A stretch of 64,000 nucleotides of DNA from Phenylobacterium sp. J367 (GCF_024699985.1 NZ_JAJONA010000001.1:2294001-2358000), one strand, 5' to 3'; counted from the stretch's first letter, positions 39,651-50,942 are shown. Numbers and translations: made by a program. Notes: generated by a model from the letters alone, not told the origin.

Positions 39651-40223
39651 TCAGGCAAAATTGTGTTGAGCGCCCTGCGTCGTTCGCGCGGAGGTGGAAA
39701 AATCCGCCCCTTTGCGCCGCAGGATGAATTCGAGGTCGACTGTACGTCCGACCTCGAACCCGTACTCGCCGACCTTCTCGAACCCGTGGCGGCCATAGAA
39801 CCGCTGGGCGCCGTGGTTCTCGGACCAGACGCCGATCCAGATGTCCCGGGGGCCGTCGGCCTGCAGCCAGGCCATGATCTCGTCGAACAGCCGCCGACCG
39901 TGGCCGCCGTTCTGCCAGGGCTTCAGCAGGTAGAACCGCTTCAGCTCGCCGCAGGCCGCGGTCACCTCGGGATGCGGCAGGCCGCAGGGGCCGGCCAGCG
40001 CATAGCCCACGGCCTCGCCGTCGGCCTCCACCAGCCACGAAGCCTTCGCCGGGTCGGCGAGGTCCTTCCGCGTCCGCTCCAGGCCATAGGCCTCGGCCAG
40101 GAAGGCCTGGAGGTCCTCCGGGGGGTAGAGATGGGCGAAGGTTTCGCTGAAGGTGCGCGCGCCGATCTCGGACAGCGTCTCGGCGTCTTGCGGTCCGGCG
40201 CGGCGGATCACGGGTTCGGGCAT
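39651..40223 (-). CDS. GNAT-family acetyltransferase
   Basis: 190 residues. IRRAGPQDAETLSEIGARTF is the typical first strand and helix; acetyl-CoA binding is at LKPWQNGGHGRRLFDEIMAW, followed by IWIGVWSENHGAQRFYGRHGFEKVGEY. The C-terminal tail beyond RRKGADFS is longer than usual. The target is unknown. It diverges from the histone-deacetylase-family gene. Confidence 0.85.
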   Translation of the reverse strand: MPEPVIRRAGPQDAETLSEIGARTFSETFAHLYPPEDLQAFLAEAYGLERTRKDLADPAKASWLVEADGEAVGYALAGPCGLPHPEVTAACGELKRFYLLKPWQNGGHGRRLFDEIMAWLQADGPRDIWIGVWSENHGAQRFYGRHGFEKVGEYGFEVGRTVDLEFILRRKGADFSTSARTTQGAQHNFA

Positions 40224-40255
40224 GCGGAGGCGGGGACTTGGGTTAGGATGGGACC

Positions 40256-41182
40256 ATGACCCTAGCGCTCTACACCCATACCGACATGCTCGACCACCGG
40301 CCCGGGGACTGGCACCCGGAGCGGCCGGAACGACTGGCCGCGGTGGTCGGCGCGCTGGAGGACGCCTCCGACCTCGACCTCGAGGCCCGCGAGGCGCCGC
40401 TCGTCGAGGAGGCGGACCTGCGCCTCGTGCATCCCGGGTCCTACGTGGACCGCATCCTCGCCCTTCATCCCGGGCACGACATCCTGGAACTCGACGCGGA
40501 CACCTACATGTCGGCCGGCAGCCTCGTCGCCGCCCGGCGGGCGGCGGGCGCCGTGGTCACGGCGGCGCGCGACGTGGCGGCGGGCCGGGCCGAGCGGGCG
40601 TTCTGCGCGGTGCGCCCGCCGGGCCACCACGCCGAGCCCGAGACGCCCATGGGCTTCTGCATCTTCTCCAACGTCGCCATCGCGGCCCGCGCCGCCCAGG
40701 ACGCCGGCCTGAGGCGGGTGGCGGTGGTGGACTTCGACATCCACCACGGCAACGGCACCCAGGCCGCCTTCGCCGGGCAGGAGGGCCTGTTCCTGGCCTC
40801 GATCCAGCAGTGGCCCATGTGGCCGGGCACCGGCCATCCGTCCGAGCGCGTCCCGGACAACATCGCCAACGCCGTCGTGCCGCCGAACGCCCCGGCCGAG
40901 GCCTGGCGCCAGGCCTTCGATTCGCTGATGCCGAAGCTGGACGCCTTCGCCCCCGACCTGATCATCGTCTCGGCCGGCTTCGACGCCCACCGCCGCGACC
41001 CGATCGGCGAGGCCGGCCAGAACCTCGAGGAAGCCGACTACGCGTGGGCGACGCGGGCCATCGTCTCGGTGGCGAACCGTCACGCCAAGGGCCGGGTTGT
41101 GTCCTCGCTCGAGGGCGGTTACGACCTGCAGGCTCTGGGGCAGTCGTCGCTTGCGCACGTTCGGGCCCTGTCTGAAGGGTGA
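40256..41182 (+). CDS. Histone deacetylase family protein (acetoin utilisation/acetylpolyamine amidohydrolase-like)
   Basis: 308 residues. Zinc-hydrolase motifs: RPPGHHAE (the two active-site histidines), [13 protein letters not shown] (zinc Asp and His), [11 protein letters not shown] (second zinc Asp) and EGGYD with the catalytic Tyr region. Bacterial members deacetylate small molecules or protein lysines in the cytoplasm. It diverges from a GNAT gene and precedes a histidine phosphatase gene. Complete and in frame. Confidence 0.9.
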   Translation: MTLALYTHTDMLDHRPGDWHPERPERLAAVVGALEDASDLDLEAREAPLVEEADLRLVHPGSYVDRILALHPGHDILELDADTYMSAGSLVAARRAAGAVVTAARDVAAGRAERAFCAVRPPGHHAEPETPMGFCIFSNVAIAARAAQDAGLRRVAVVDFDIHHGNGTQAAFAGQEGLFLASIQQWPMWPGTGHPSERVPDNIANAVVPPNAPAEAWRQAFDSLMPKLDAFAPDLIIVSAGFDAHRRDPIGEAGQNLEEADYAWATRAIVSVANRHAKGRVVSSLEGGYDLQALGQSSLAHVRALSEG

Positions 41183-41228
41183 GGGAACGCGGCGCGTGGG
41201 GGATGAATTCCGGCGCCGACCGGATCGA

Positions 41229-41852
41229 ATGGCCGCCGTCTTGATCTCCGAGGCTCCCTCCGCCGACGCCCGCCCCCGCCGGGGCGCGATCGTCCTCGCC
41301 CGCCATGGCGAGCCGGCGCTGTCGCGCAAGGTGCGGCTGACCGCGGAGGAGTACCGGACCTTCTGGGCCAGCTACGAGGTCCTCGGACTCTTGCCGGGCC
41401 AGACGCCGCCGGACAGCCTCGTCCGCCTCGTGGAGACCTGCGGGTCGCTCGTCGCCTCCACCCGGCTGCGCTCGATCGAGAGCGCCCAGGCGCTGGCGGG
41501 CGCGCGGGAGTTCGCGCGCCACGAGATGCTGATCGAGGCGCCCCTGCCGCCCCCGCGCTGGCCCGCCTGGGTGCGGATGTCGCCGAAGATGTGGGGGTTC
41601 TGGGCCAGGTTCTGGTGGTGGTTCTTCAACCACCACGAGGGCCAGGAAACCCGCCGGCAGGCCGAGGCGCGCGCCGAGCAGGCCGCCGCCATGCTGACCG
41701 AGCTCGCCGACGGGGGCGAGGATGTGGTCGTGCTGGCCCACGGCTTCTTCAACTACATGATCGGCCGGGCGCTGAAGCGCCGCGGCTGGCGGCTCGCCTG
41801 GAGCGAGGGGTACAAGTACTGGTCCATGCGCCGGTTCGAACGGAGGCGCTGA
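41229..41852 (+). CDS. Histidine phosphatase family protein
   Basis: 207 residues from the ATG at 41229. The phosphohistidine motif is LARHGEPALS, with STRLRSIESAQAL (second Arg) and the later catalytic His in VVLAHGFFNYMIGRALKRRG. A Trp-rich segment (WGFWARFWWWFFNHHEG) suggests membrane contact, which is unusual for this family. The substrate is unknown. It lies in a run of same-strand genes following the deacetylase-family gene. Confidence 0.82.
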   Translation: MAAVLISEAPSADARPRRGAIVLARHGEPALSRKVRLTAEEYRTFWASYEVLGLLPGQTPPDSLVRLVETCGSLVASTRLRSIESAQALAGAREFARHEMLIEAPLPPPRWPAWVRMSPKMWGFWARFWWWFFNHHEGQETRRQAEARAEQAAAMLTELADGGEDVVVLAHGFFNYMIGRALKRRGWRLAWSEGYKYWSMRRFERRR

Positions 41853-41854
41853 AC

Positions 41855-41977
41855 ATGGGCGGACACGTGCCTCCCGGCGGGTTGCGCAGGATCAAGGACG
41901 ATGCCGGCGCCCAGCCGGTCTATTGCCGCCCGTCCGCGCCGCGGGCCCGCGAGCCGCGCCGCGGCGGCGCCATCTGA
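41855..41977 (+). CDS. Possible small basic protein (40 residues)
   Basis: An ATG two bases after the histidine phosphatase stop opens a short frame MGGHVPPGGLRRIKDDAGAQ that ends at a TGA 17 bases before the next start. It is basic and Pro/Gly-rich with one Cys. Position and fit between neighbours suggest a real gene, but there is no family match, and it may be spurious. Confidence 0.35.
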   Translation: MGGHVPPGGLRRIKDDAGAQPVYCRPSAPRAREPRRGGAI

Positions 41978-41994
41978 AATCCGAGGAGTTCCGC

Positions 41995-42690
41995 TTGTCC
42001 CCAGTCCTGGATGTCTACATCGGCTACGACCGGCAGGAGATCCTCGCCTACCATGTGCTTTGCCAGAGCATCATCGACCGCTGCTCGCGGCCGGTGCGCT
42101 TCACGCCGATCAACCTGGCCTCGGTGAAGCCCGACTTCGAGCGGCCGATGCTGGCGGAGCAGTCGACCGAGTTCTCGTTCTCGCGCTTCCTCACGCCCTG
42201 GCTGTCCGGCTACGAGGGCTGGTCGGTGTTCATGGACTGCGACATGGTCGCCCGCGCCGACTTCGCCGAGCTGTTCGCCCTGGCCGACGACCGCTACGCC
42301 GTGATGGTCGCCAAGCACGACTATGTGCCGAAGGACCAGGTGAAGTTCCTGAACCACACCCAGTCGCGCTACGCCAAGAAGAACTGGTCGAGCGTCATGC
42401 TCATCAACAACGCGCGGTGCCGGGCCCTGACGCCGGAGTACGTCTCGACGGCCTCGGGCGCAGACCTGCACCAGTTCCGCTGGCTGGAGAGCGACGACCT
42501 GATCGGGTCGATCCCGCTGGAATGGAACTGGCTGGTCGGGGAGTACGACTACAACCCCGACGCCAAAGTCGCCCACTACACCCGCGGCGGTCCCTACTTC
42601 GCCGGCTACGAGGACTGCGACTACGCCCAGGATTGGCGCGACGCGCTCGCCCGGGTGAACCACGTGGTCGGCAAGGCGCCGGGCCTCTGA
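41995..42690 (+). CDS. Glycosyltransferase-like protein with TTG start
   Basis: 231 residues from TTG at 41995, chosen because GAGGAG lies six bases upstream; an ATG or GTG farther back would overlap the small gene and add an Arg/Pro leader. The nucleotide-sugar motif is VFMDCDMVARAD (D-x-D), with LDVYIGYDRQEILAYHVL as the first strand, and a final HYTRGGPYF block. No membrane segment. The acceptor is unknown. Confidence 0.75.
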   Translation: MSPVLDVYIGYDRQEILAYHVLCQSIIDRCSRPVRFTPINLASVKPDFERPMLAEQSTEFSFSRFLTPWLSGYEGWSVFMDCDMVARADFAELFALADDRYAVMVAKHDYVPKDQVKFLNHTQSRYAKKNWSSVMLINNARCRALTPEYVSTASGADLHQFRWLESDDLIGSIPLEWNWLVGEYDYNPDAKVAHYTRGGPYFAGYEDCDYAQDWRDALARVNHVVGKAPGL

Positions 42691-42700
42691 GGTCCGGCCG

Positions 42701-44116
42701 CTAGGCCTTCAGCTTCGCCCACGGCCCGGTGATGGCGATGGTCATGCCGGGATAGTAGATGTTCAGGAAGCAGGTGGAGCCGTCCGGCGAGAAGCAGACG
42801 CCGGCCAGCTCGGTGTTCGGCGCGTTCTTCAGCGCCGGGACGACGGCGTTGCGGCCGACCGTATAGACCTGCCCCTTGGGCGTGACGGCCTTCAGCATGT
42901 TCTGGCCGGCGTACTTGTCCTCGCAGAGGAACAGGTGGCCGTTGGGTGCGATGGCCAGGTTGTCCGGCATGAACAGGACGTCGCGGTCGCCGGTCTCCAG
43001 GAAGAGCTCGATCTCCCCCGGCCGGTCGGTCTCGCCGGGCCGGCCTTCCCGCGGGCTCGGCCGGTAGCGCATGACCTGGCCGTCCTTGGTCGGCCCGCCG
43101 CTGGTGCAGGTGAAATAGAGCTCGCCGTCGCCGAAGTAGATGCCTTCGCCGCGGGCGAACCAGGCCGCGCCCCTGGCGTGGCCGCGGTGGCGCAGGTCGT
43201 TGTGCGGGTTGTCGACGCCCTCAAGATCGATCCAGGTCGTCTTGCGCTTGTCGCCGATGGCCCAGAAGCGGCCGTCCCAGTTTCGGGAATCGCCCTTGGG
43301 CGCGTCCTTGAAGCCGAGCGCCTGCAGCCGGCCGCCGGCCGCCAGCTTCGCCTTGTCGTTGGGCAAGTAGCGGTAGAATAGGCAGAAGCCGTCGGCGAAG
43401 TCCTCGGTCAGGTATACGATGCCGGTGCGCGGATCGGTGGCCGTCGCCTCGTGCTTGAACCGGCCCATGCCGGTGAGCGGGACCGGGTCGGCGACGCCGC
43501 GCAGGTCGGCCGGGACCTCGAAGACCCAGCCGTGGTCCTTCGCCCCGCCTTCGCCGGCCTTCATCTCGGTCTCCTCGCAGGAGAGCCAGGTGCGGGCCGG
43601 GGTGCGGCCGCCGGCGCAGTTCACCGCCGTGCCGATCAGGCTGAGGTGGTGGGTGACCAGCCGCTGCCGCTTCACGTCCCAGACCAGGGTGGAGGTCCCG
43701 CCGTCCATCGGCAGGCCCTTGTCGGAGGTGAGGTCATAGGCCTTGCCAGCCGGCAGCTTCGCGGCCAGCGCGCCGTCCTTGCCGAACGCCGAGCGGTCGG
43801 GCTCGGAGGGCCGCTGCTCGTGGTTGCGGATCAGGATCACCCGGTCCGGGTCCGAGGCGTCCGGGAAGCAGGCCATGCCGTCGTGCTTGCCCGGCGTCAG
43901 GAAGCCGTCGTCCATCGGTTGGCCGACCTTCGAGACCACCTTGTAGGAGAAGCCCTCGGGCAGGTCGAAGACGCCGGCCGGATCGGGAACCAGCGGGCCG
44001 TAGCCGGCGATCTCTTTGCGGTAGCCGGGGGCCGGCTGCGCGTTGGCCCGGGCGAGGCCCGCGAAGGCGGCGGACGTTGCGGCGAACGCCAGGAAATGAC
44101 GGCGGCTGACGGACAT
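42701..44116 (-). CDS. PhoX-like (DUF839) Tat-exported phosphatase family protein
   Basis: 471 residues. A Tat signal SRRHFLAFAATSAAFAGLARA precedes a beta-propeller of the DUF839/PhoX type with IRNHEQRPSEPD, WLSCEETEMKAG and PDNLAIAPNGHLFLCEDKY. PhoX enzymes are periplasmic, calcium/iron-dependent phosphomonoesterases; whether this one has phosphatase activity is uncertain. It is intact and ends convergent with the glycosyltransferase gene. Confidence 0.85.
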   Translation of the reverse strand: MSVSRRHFLAFAATSAAFAGLARANAQPAPGYRKEIAGYGPLVPDPAGVFDLPEGFSYKVVSKVGQPMDDGFLTPGKHDGMACFPDASDPDRVILIRNHEQRPSEPDRSAFGKDGALAAKLPAGKAYDLTSDKGLPMDGGTSTLVWDVKRQRLVTHHLSLIGTAVNCAGGRTPARTWLSCEETEMKAGEGGAKDHGWVFEVPADLRGVADPVPLTGMGRFKHEATATDPRTGIVYLTEDFADGFCLFYRYLPNDKAKLAAGGRLQALGFKDAPKGDSRNWDGRFWAIGDKRKTTWIDLEGVDNPHNDLRHRGHARGAAWFARGEGIYFGDGELYFTCTSGGPTKDGQVMRYRPSPREGRPGETDRPGEIELFLETGDRDVLFMPDNLAIAPNGHLFLCEDKYAGQNMLKAVTPKGQVYTVGRNAVVPALKNAPNTELAGVCFSPDGSTCFLNIYYPGMTIAITGPWAKLKA

Positions 44117-44273
44117 CTACGGAAACTCCCCGACTGATCGGGACCTATCCCGGAGATGTGTCTCAGTCCAATGACGGATATGCGGCCGGATGACAGTTGT
44201 GCCCGATTGCCCGCCGCCGTAACGGTTGGGCGAGAGAGGGTGGGGCTTTGGTTTGCCCGCCCGGGAAGGTCAC

Positions 44274-44524
44274 ATGTCCGACGCGCCTCCGATCGAGTCC
44301 CTCACCTTCGAGCAGGCCCTGGCCGAGCTGGAGCAGATCGTCGCCCGCCTGGAATCCGGGCAGGCGCCGCTTGAGGATTCGATCCGCATGTACGAGCGCG
44401 GCGCGGCCCTGAAGGCCCATTGCGAGACGCGGCTCGAGGCCGCCCGCCTTCGGGTCGAGAAGATCGTCATGGGCGCAGGCGCCGGGGAGCCCCGCAAGGG
44501 GTCGAACCGGCCGAGTTCAGCTGA
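44274..44524 (+). CDS. xseB: Exodeoxyribonuclease VII small subunit XseB, frame broken near the end
   Basis: About 83 residues. The XseB motif [32 protein letters not shown] is complete, in the usual three-helix shape, and pairs with XseA (not in the window). A base seems missing in GGGG at 44498-44501; adding it ends the protein GVEPAEFS with a TGA overlapping the ispA ATG (TGATG). The xseB-ispA-dxs order is common in alphaproteobacteria. Confidence 0.9.
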
Positions 44525-45405
44525 TGGCCGACCTCGCCAGGCGTGTCGCCGAGGCCGCGGACCTGGTCACCGTGGCGCTGGACGAGCTCCTGCCGCGCGC
44601 CGACGGCCCGGAGTCCTGGCTGACCGAGGCCATGCGCTATGCAGCGCTTGGTCCCGGCAAGCGGCTGCGCACCTATTTCGCGCTCGAGACCGGCCGGATG
44701 TTCGAGCTGCCGGAGCGATCGGTGCTGCGCAGCGCCTGCGCGCTCGAATGCATCCAGGCCTACAGCCTGATCCACGACGACCTGCCATGCATGGACGACG
44801 ACGACATGCGCCGCGGCCGGCCGACCGTGCACAGGGCCTATGACGAGGCGACCGCGGTCCTGGCCGGCGACGCCCTGCAGACCGCAGCCTTCGAGATCCT
44901 CGCCCACCCGGACACCCACCCGGACGGGGCGATCCGCGCCGAGCTGATCACCAAGCTCGCCCAGGCCTCGGGGGCCAAGGGCATGTGCGGCGGCCAGATG
45001 ATCGACATCCTGGGCGTCCGCGACGACCTGGGCGGCGTCGCCCGCATGCAGCGGCTGAAGACCGGCGCCCTGATCGCCTGCGCCTTCGAGCTGCCGCTGG
45101 TCATGGCCCGCGCCAAGGAGGCCGAGCGCCACGCCCTCCTGGCCTTCGCCCACGACCTCGGCCTCGCCTACCAGATCGTCGACGACCTGCTGGACGCCGA
45201 GGGAGACCCGGAGCAGATGGGCAAGGCGGCCGGCAAGGACGCCCAGAAGGGCAAGGCCAACTTCGTCACCCTGCTGGGCGTCGATGCGGCGCGCGAGCGC
45301 CTGGGCCTGCTTGAGAAACAGACGAAATCTCATCTCGATCCGTTCGGCGGGCAGGCCGAATTCCTGCGGGCGAGCGTGGATTTCGTGCTAGAGCGCCGTC
45401 ACTAG
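44524..45405 (+). CDS. ispA: Farnesyl/geranyl diphosphate synthase
   Basis: 293 residues. The two aspartate-rich motifs are [19 protein letters not shown] and [13 protein letters not shown], with [11 protein letters not shown] at the start and [19 protein letters not shown] near the end, as in bacterial IspA. It condenses isopentenyl diphosphate with dimethylallyl and geranyl diphosphates in the cytoplasm. It follows xseB by overlap and precedes dxs, so isoprenoid precursor and product steps are co-expressed. Confidence 0.94.
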   Translation: MADLARRVAEAADLVTVALDELLPRADGPESWLTEAMRYAALGPGKRLRTYFALETGRMFELPERSVLRSACALECIQAYSLIHDDLPCMDDDDMRRGRPTVHRAYDEATAVLAGDALQTAAFEILAHPDTHPDGAIRAELITKLAQASGAKGMCGGQMIDILGVRDDLGGVARMQRLKTGALIACAFELPLVMARAKEAERHALLAFAHDLGLAYQIVDDLLDAEGDPEQMGKAAGKDAQKGKANFVTLLGVDAARERLGLLEKQTKSHLDPFGGQAEFLRASVDFVLERRH

Positions 45406-45429
45406 TTACCTCAGGTTTCTTCGTCCCTT

Positions 45430-47346
45430 ATGCCGCCCGTCACCCCCCTGCTCGACACCGTCTCCTCGCCCGCCGACACCCGGGCCATGTCCATTCCCCA
45501 GCTCCGGCAGCTTGCCGACGAGCTGCGCGCCGAGACCATCGATGCGGTGTCACAGACCGGCGGCCATCTGGGCGCGGGCCTCGGCGTGGTGGAGCTGACC
45601 GTCGCCCTGCACCATGTCTACGAGACGCCCCGGGACATCCTCATCTGGGACGTCGGCCACCAGGCCTATCCGCACAAGATCCTCACCGGCCGGCGCGACC
45701 GCATCCGCACGCTGCGCCAGGGCGGCGGGCTGTCGGGCTTCACCAAGCGGGCCGAGAGCCCGTACGATCCGTTCGGCGCCGCCCACGCCGCGACCTCGAT
45801 CTCGGCGGCGCTCGGCTTCGCCGCGGCCCGCGACCGCAAGGGCGACGACAACAAGGTGGTCGCCGTCATCGGCGACGGCTCGATGAGCGCGGGCATGGCC
45901 TACGAGGCCATGAACAACGCCATGGAGACCACGAAGCAGCTCACGGTCATCCTGAACGACAACGACATGTCGATCGCCCCGCCGGTGGGTGGGATGAGCG
46001 CCTACATGGCCCGCCTGGTCTCGGGCGGCGGCTACCAGTCGATCCGCAACCTCGGCAAGGCGGTGTCCAAGGCCTTCCCGCGGCCGCTGCAGGAAGCCGC
46101 CCGCAAGGCCGAGGAATACGCCCGCGGCATGGTCACCGGCGGCACGTTCTTCGAGGAACTGGGCTTCTATTACGTCGGCCCGATCGACGGCCACGACATG
46201 GACGCCCTCATCCACGTCCTGCAGAACGCCCGCAAGATCGACGACAAGCCGGTCCTGGTCCACGTGGTCACCCACAAGGGCAAGGGCTACGCCCCGGCCG
46301 AGAACGCGGCGGACAAGTACCACGGCGTCGTGAAGTTCGACGTGGTCACCGGCCAGCAGGCCAAGAGCCAGGGCGGCCACCCCCAGTACACCAAGGTCTT
46401 CGCCCAGGAGCTGGTGAAGCACGCCGAGCGCGATCCGGCGATCGTGGCCATCACCGCCGCCATGCCGTCCGGCACCGGCCTCGACCTGTTCGGCCAGAAG
46501 TTCCCCGAGCGGACCTACGACGTGGGCATCGCCGAACAGCACGCCGTGACCTTCGCCGCCGGCCTCGCCGCCGACGGGATGAAGCCGTTCTGCGCCATCT
46601 ATTCGACCTTCCTGCAGCGCGGCTACGACCAGGTCGTCCACGACGTGGCGATCCAGGGCCTGCCGGTGCGCTTCGCCATGGACCGCGCGGGCCTGGTCGG
46701 CGCCGACGGGCCCACGCATGCCGGCTCCTTCGACATCGGCTTCATGGGCGCGCTGCCCGGCATGGTGCTGATGGCCCCGGCCGACGAGGCCGAGCTCGCC
46801 CACGCCGTCTCCACCGCCGTCGCCATCGACGACCGGCCGTCGGCCTTCCGCTATCCGCGCGGGGAGGGCCTGGGTGTCCAGATCCCCGACCTCGCGGCGC
46901 CGTGGGAGATCGGCAAGGGCCGGATCGTCCGCGAAGGCAATGCGGTCGCCATCCTATCCTTCGGCACGCGCCTCTCGGAAAGCCTGAAGGCCGCCGACCT
47001 GCTGGCCGCCCGCGGCCTCTCCGCGACGGTGGCCGACGCCCGCTTCGCCAAGCCGCTCGACATCGATCTGATCCTCCGCCTCGCCCGCGAGCACGAGGCG
47101 CTGATCACCGTCGAGGAGGGCGCGGTCGGCGGTTTCGGGGCCTTCGTCCTGCAGGCGCTGGCCTCGCACGGCGCGCTGGACCGCGGCCTCAAGGTGCGCA
47201 CCCTCGTCCTGCCCGACGTCTTCCAGGACCAGGACAAGCCGGACCTGATGTACGCCCAGGCCGGCCTGGACGCCGAAGGCATCCTGCGCGGCGCGCTCTC
47301 GGCGCTGGGCGTGGACAACGCGACCGCCAAGGGCCGCCGGGCCTAG
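45430..47346 (+). CDS. dxs: 1-deoxy-D-xylulose-5-phosphate synthase
   Basis: 638 residues, full length. Thiamine diphosphate binding region [17 protein letters not shown] ... [13 protein letters not shown], catalytic Glu in [15 protein letters not shown], and [15 protein letters not shown] are present. It joins pyruvate and glyceraldehyde 3-phosphate in the first step of the MEP isoprenoid pathway. The start [11 protein letters not shown] matches the usual beginning. It lies 24 bases after ispA. Confidence 0.97.
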   Translation: MPPVTPLLDTVSSPADTRAMSIPQLRQLADELRAETIDAVSQTGGHLGAGLGVVELTVALHHVYETPRDILIWDVGHQAYPHKILTGRRDRIRTLRQGGGLSGFTKRAESPYDPFGAAHAATSISAALGFAAARDRKGDDNKVVAVIGDGSMSAGMAYEAMNNAMETTKQLTVILNDNDMSIAPPVGGMSAYMARLVSGGGYQSIRNLGKAVSKAFPRPLQEAARKAEEYARGMVTGGTFFEELGFYYVGPIDGHDMDALIHVLQNARKIDDKPVLVHVVTHKGKGYAPAENAADKYHGVVKFDVVTGQQAKSQGGHPQYTKVFAQELVKHAERDPAIVAITAAMPSGTGLDLFGQKFPERTYDVGIAEQHAVTFAAGLAADGMKPFCAIYSTFLQRGYDQVVHDVAIQGLPVRFAMDRAGLVGADGPTHAGSFDIGFMGALPGMVLMAPADEAELAHAVSTAVAIDDRPSAFRYPRGEGLGVQIPDLAAPWEIGKGRIVREGNAVAILSFGTRLSESLKAADLLAARGLSATVADARFAKPLDIDLILRLAREHEALITVEEGAVGGFGAFVLQALASHGALDRGLKVRTLVLPDVFQDQDKPDLMYAQAGLDAEGILRGALSALGVDNATAKGRRA

Positions 47347-47349
47347 TCT

Positions 47350-47811
47350 CTAGCCGGCGCAGCTCGCCACGAACTGCCGCGCCTTCGCGCGGTCGCCGGG
47401 CATGGCGGTGGACCTGCCGTTGACGGCGACCGACAGCTCGCCGCTGTCGGCGAAGCGCTTCAGCACAGGGTCGGCCGCCGCGGCGCTGGCTTCCACCAGG
47501 GCGCCTTCGCCCAGGCCCGGGGCTACGTCGGCGCGATAGCGGGCGCTGCGGGTCCCCGACGCCAGGGTCAGTTCCGGCCGCGCATCGGCCGGCGCATTGG
47601 CCGAGACGAGCACCGTGCCGGACCCGGGCTGGCAGCTCAGCATCAGCACCACGTTGTCGCTGTAGGGCTGGCCGAAAGCCAGTTTGGCGCCTTCGCCTTC
47701 CACGCTGTGCAGCGACCAGGCCATGCCCGGCAGGGCGCTCGGCGTCTGCTGGTGCGCGCAGGCGCTGAGCACGCAGGCGACGGTGAAGCTGAGAGCGGCG
47801 CGGCGGCGCAT
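47350..47811 (-). CDS. Lipoprotein of unknown function
   Basis: 153 residues. Signal peptide with lipobox LSAC ([18 protein letters not shown]). The mature part is beta-rich with two cysteines ([11 protein letters not shown] and FVASCAG) that could pair. It may belong to the flg transcription unit upstream, 100 bases after flgH on the same strand, but no flagellar motif is visible. Convergent with dxs, three bases apart. Confidence 0.7.
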   Translation of the reverse strand: MRRRAALSFTVACVLSACAHQQTPSALPGMAWSLHSVEGEGAKLAFGQPYSDNVVLMLSCQPGSGTVLVSANAPADARPELTLASGTRSARYRADVAPGLGEGALVEASAAAADPVLKRFADSGELSVAVNGRSTAMPGDRAKARQFVASCAG

Positions 47812-47912
47812 GTGACGGACCCCTTCCGAGGTGACAACGTCATGCTCCGCCGGCGGTTGCCGTGACCTCCGTCACAACCCGGAAAAATCCGCCAGCGTGT
47901 CCGTAGCCCGCC

Positions 47913-48647
47913 CTAGAACGGCGAGAAGCGCTCCACCAGCGACTGGCCGGACGGGGTCTTCTGCACGCGGCTGATGTCGCCGCGGCCGCCATAGCTGATC
48001 CGGGCCTCGGCGATCTGGGTGTGGCGGATGGTGTTGGCGCTGGAGATGTCCTCCGGCCGCACGATCCCGGCCACGGTGAGCTGGCGGACCTCGAAGTTGG
48101 TGCGCACTTCCTGGGTCCCCTGGATGACCAGGTTGCCGTTCGGCAGGACGGCGCTGACCACCGCGGCGATGGTCAGGCTGATCTTCTCGGCCCGGTTCAC
48201 CGCGCCGTTGCCGGTGTTGGCGGCCTTCGACGCGGTCTCGATGAGCGCGGTGGGGTCGGTCGGCGGCGTGCCCGGCGGCAGCAGCAGGCCGAGCTTGGAT
48301 TCCAGGCCGCCCAGGTGCGGCGTCGCCAGGGTCGCGCCCGAGGTCCGCGAGCTGGTCGTGGAGTTGATGGTCTTGGCGCTGTCGTCGATGTCGATGTTGA
48401 CCGTGACGATGTCGCCGACCTTGGCGGCCCGCTGGTCGATGAAGAAGGCGCGCGCGCCGCTGCGCCAGAGCGAATTGGCCGAGGCCGCAGGGGCCGGAAC
48501 GGCCGGCAGCACGACCTGCTGCTGCGGCACCAGGGCCGCCGGGTAGCCGACGGGCGCGAGTTCGGGGCCCCGGGCGGCCTCCACGACCGTGGAACAGGCG
48601 GCCAGCGGCAGCAGGGCGGCGGTGAGGGCGAGGGCGGTGAGACGCAT
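47913..48647 (-). CDS. flgH: Flagellar L-ring protein FlgH
   Basis: 244 residues. A lipoprotein signal peptide (lipobox LAAC) and FlgH motifs: SLWRSGARAFFIDQRAAKVGDIVTVNIDI, NGNLVIQGTQEVRTNFEVRQLTVAG and IVRPEDISSANTI. It forms the outer-membrane L ring around the rod. It is the last flagellar gene of the flgF-flgG-flgA-flgH run. Confidence 0.95.
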   Translation of the reverse strand: MRLTALALTAALLPLAACSTVVEAARGPELAPVGYPAALVPQQQVVLPAVPAPAASANSLWRSGARAFFIDQRAAKVGDIVTVNIDIDDSAKTINSTTSSRTSGATLATPHLGGLESKLGLLLPPGTPPTDPTALIETASKAANTGNGAVNRAEKISLTIAAVVSAVLPNGNLVIQGTQEVRTNFEVRQLTVAGIVRPEDISSANTIRHTQIAEARISYGGRGDISRVQKTPSGQSLVERFSPF

Positions 48648-48654
48648 GACTTCC

Positions 48655-49398
48655 CTAACGGAGCGCGATACGGGTTGAACGGAGCGACCGGAGCTGGTCG
48701 GCGGCGGGGCCGACGACGGCCTGGCCCGGGCCGGTGACCACGGCCTGGAGGATCTTCTTCGAGGCGGGGTTCTGGACGCTGATCGGCTCGCCCGCCGCGC
48801 CGCCGGCGAGCGCCTTGGCCTGCATGGCGAGCGAGATGCCGGTGTCCTCGTAGGTGACGGTGATCAGTTCGCCGGGCTTCACCACCTGGGCGGCGGCCAC
48901 GTCGCGCGCCTGCACGGCCGCGCCGGCCCTTAAGGGGCGGCGGGCGGCGAGCCCGATCACCTGCTCGGCGTCGGTGGCGGCGTCGGCGGGCGCGGCGGCC
49001 ATCTTGGCGAACACCAGGTCCTGCGGCTGGACGATCTCGCCGGCCGCCAGGCTGCGGGCGTAGGTCAGCACCTCGACGTTGCCGGCCGGCGCGCCGGCGA
49101 TGGCGGCCGGACCCTGCGCGGGCCCGCGCACCAGGATGCGCTTCACGCCCTCGGCGTTGGCCCACTCCAAACCGGAGCGCCAGGCGATCTGCTGGACGAT
49201 GCGGGCGTCGAGGGAGACGGTCTGGCCGGGCCGCGCGGCGAGCCGCACCTGGCCGGCCTGGCCCGCTCCGTCGAACAGGTCGGCGAGCGTCACCATGCCG
49301 TCGGCGTCGACGGTGTCGGCCTTCAGCGTCACCGGGGTGGCGGCGAGCGCCGGGCCGGCGGCGAACAGGGCGGCGAGGGCGAGGGCGGCGGTCCTCAT
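48655..49398 (-). CDS. flgA: Flagellar P-ring assembly chaperone FlgA
   Basis: 247 residues. A signal peptide is followed by a variable N-terminal domain and the conserved C-terminal SAF domain: SLAAGEIVQPQDLVFAKM, ARRPLRAGAAVQARDV, and VKPGELITVTYEDTGISLAMQAKAL. It chaperones FlgI in the periplasm. It is co-transcribed with flgG and flgH, with gaps of a few bases. Confidence 0.92.
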   Translation of the reverse strand: MRTAALALAALFAAGPALAATPVTLKADTVDADGMVTLADLFDGAGQAGQVRLAARPGQTVSLDARIVQQIAWRSGLEWANAEGVKRILVRGPAQGPAAIAGAPAGNVEVLTYARSLAAGEIVQPQDLVFAKMAAAPADAATDAEQVIGLAARRPLRAGAAVQARDVAAAQVVKPGELITVTYEDTGISLAMQAKALAGGAAGEPISVQNPASKKILQAVVTGPGQAVVGPAADQLRSLRSTRIALR

Positions 49399-49402
49399 GG
49401 GC

Positions 49403-50191
<789 letters not shown>

Positions 50192-50204
50192 CGTCGTTAC
50201 TCCG

Positions 50205-50942
50205 TTAGCTCACCCGACCCAGGCGCTCGACGGATCGGCGCGAGAGTTCGGTGGTGGAATCCATGGTGCGGGCCATCGACTCGTAGGCCCGCTGCACTTC
50301 GATCATCCGGGTGATCTCGAGGATCGGCTGGACGTTCGAGCCTTCCAGCATCCCCTGGCGCACCTTGGCCTCGGGGGCGGCCGCGGCGATCGCGTTGGAG
50401 GTGTTCTGGTAGAGGTTGTCGCCGCGCTTCTCGAGCACCGACAGGTTCTCGAAGGTCACGACCGCGACCTTGCCGATCCGCTGGCCGCCCTGGCTGATGG
50501 TGCCGTCCTCGGCGATCATCACCGCGCCGAGCTCGGGATCGATGGTGATCTCGCCGCCGCCCTCGTCGAGCACCTGCGAACCGCCCTCGGTGGTCAGCCG
50601 TCCGTTGTCGTCGGTGCGGAACCGGCCGTCGCGGGTGAAGCGCTCGCCTTCCGCGGTCTGCACCCGGAAGAAGCCCTGGCCCTCGATGGCCATGTCCAGC
50701 GGCGACCCGGTCGTGCGCAGCGCGCCCTGGCTGAAATTGCGGGCCACGCCGTCGGCGACCACGAACTTCACCGGCTTCGGCCCCTGCAGGGTGAAGGCCG
50801 GCGCCCGGGGCTCGGCCCGCTGCATCAGCGACTCGACCTTGAAGCCGGCGGTGTCGGCGTTGGCGATGTTGTTGGCGATGATGTCCATCTCGCGCCGAAG
50901 CACGATCTGGCGGGACAGCCCGACGTAGGACGCGTTTTCCAT
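50205..50942 (-). CDS. flgF: Flagellar proximal rod protein FlgF
   Basis: 245 residues from the ATG at 50940-50942 (MENASYVGLSRQIVLRREMD); an upstream in-frame start adds 20 residues not seen in the family. Conserved rod motifs are DIIANNIANADTAGFK, FFRVQTAEGERFTRDGRF and a C-terminal EVQRAYESMARTMD. First gene of the flgFGAH unit; a sigma54 promoter lies 44-59 bases upstream. Confidence 0.94.
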   Translation of the reverse strand: MENASYVGLSRQIVLRREMDIIANNIANADTAGFKVESLMQRAEPRAPAFTLQGPKPVKFVVADGVARNFSQGALRTTGSPLDMAIEGQGFFRVQTAEGERFTRDGRFRTDDNGRLTTEGGSQVLDEGGGEITIDPELGAVMIAEDGTISQGGQRIGKVAVVTFENLSVLEKRGDNLYQNTSNAIAAAAPEAKVRQGMLEGSNVQPILEITRMIEVQRAYESMARTMDSTTELSRRSVERLGRVS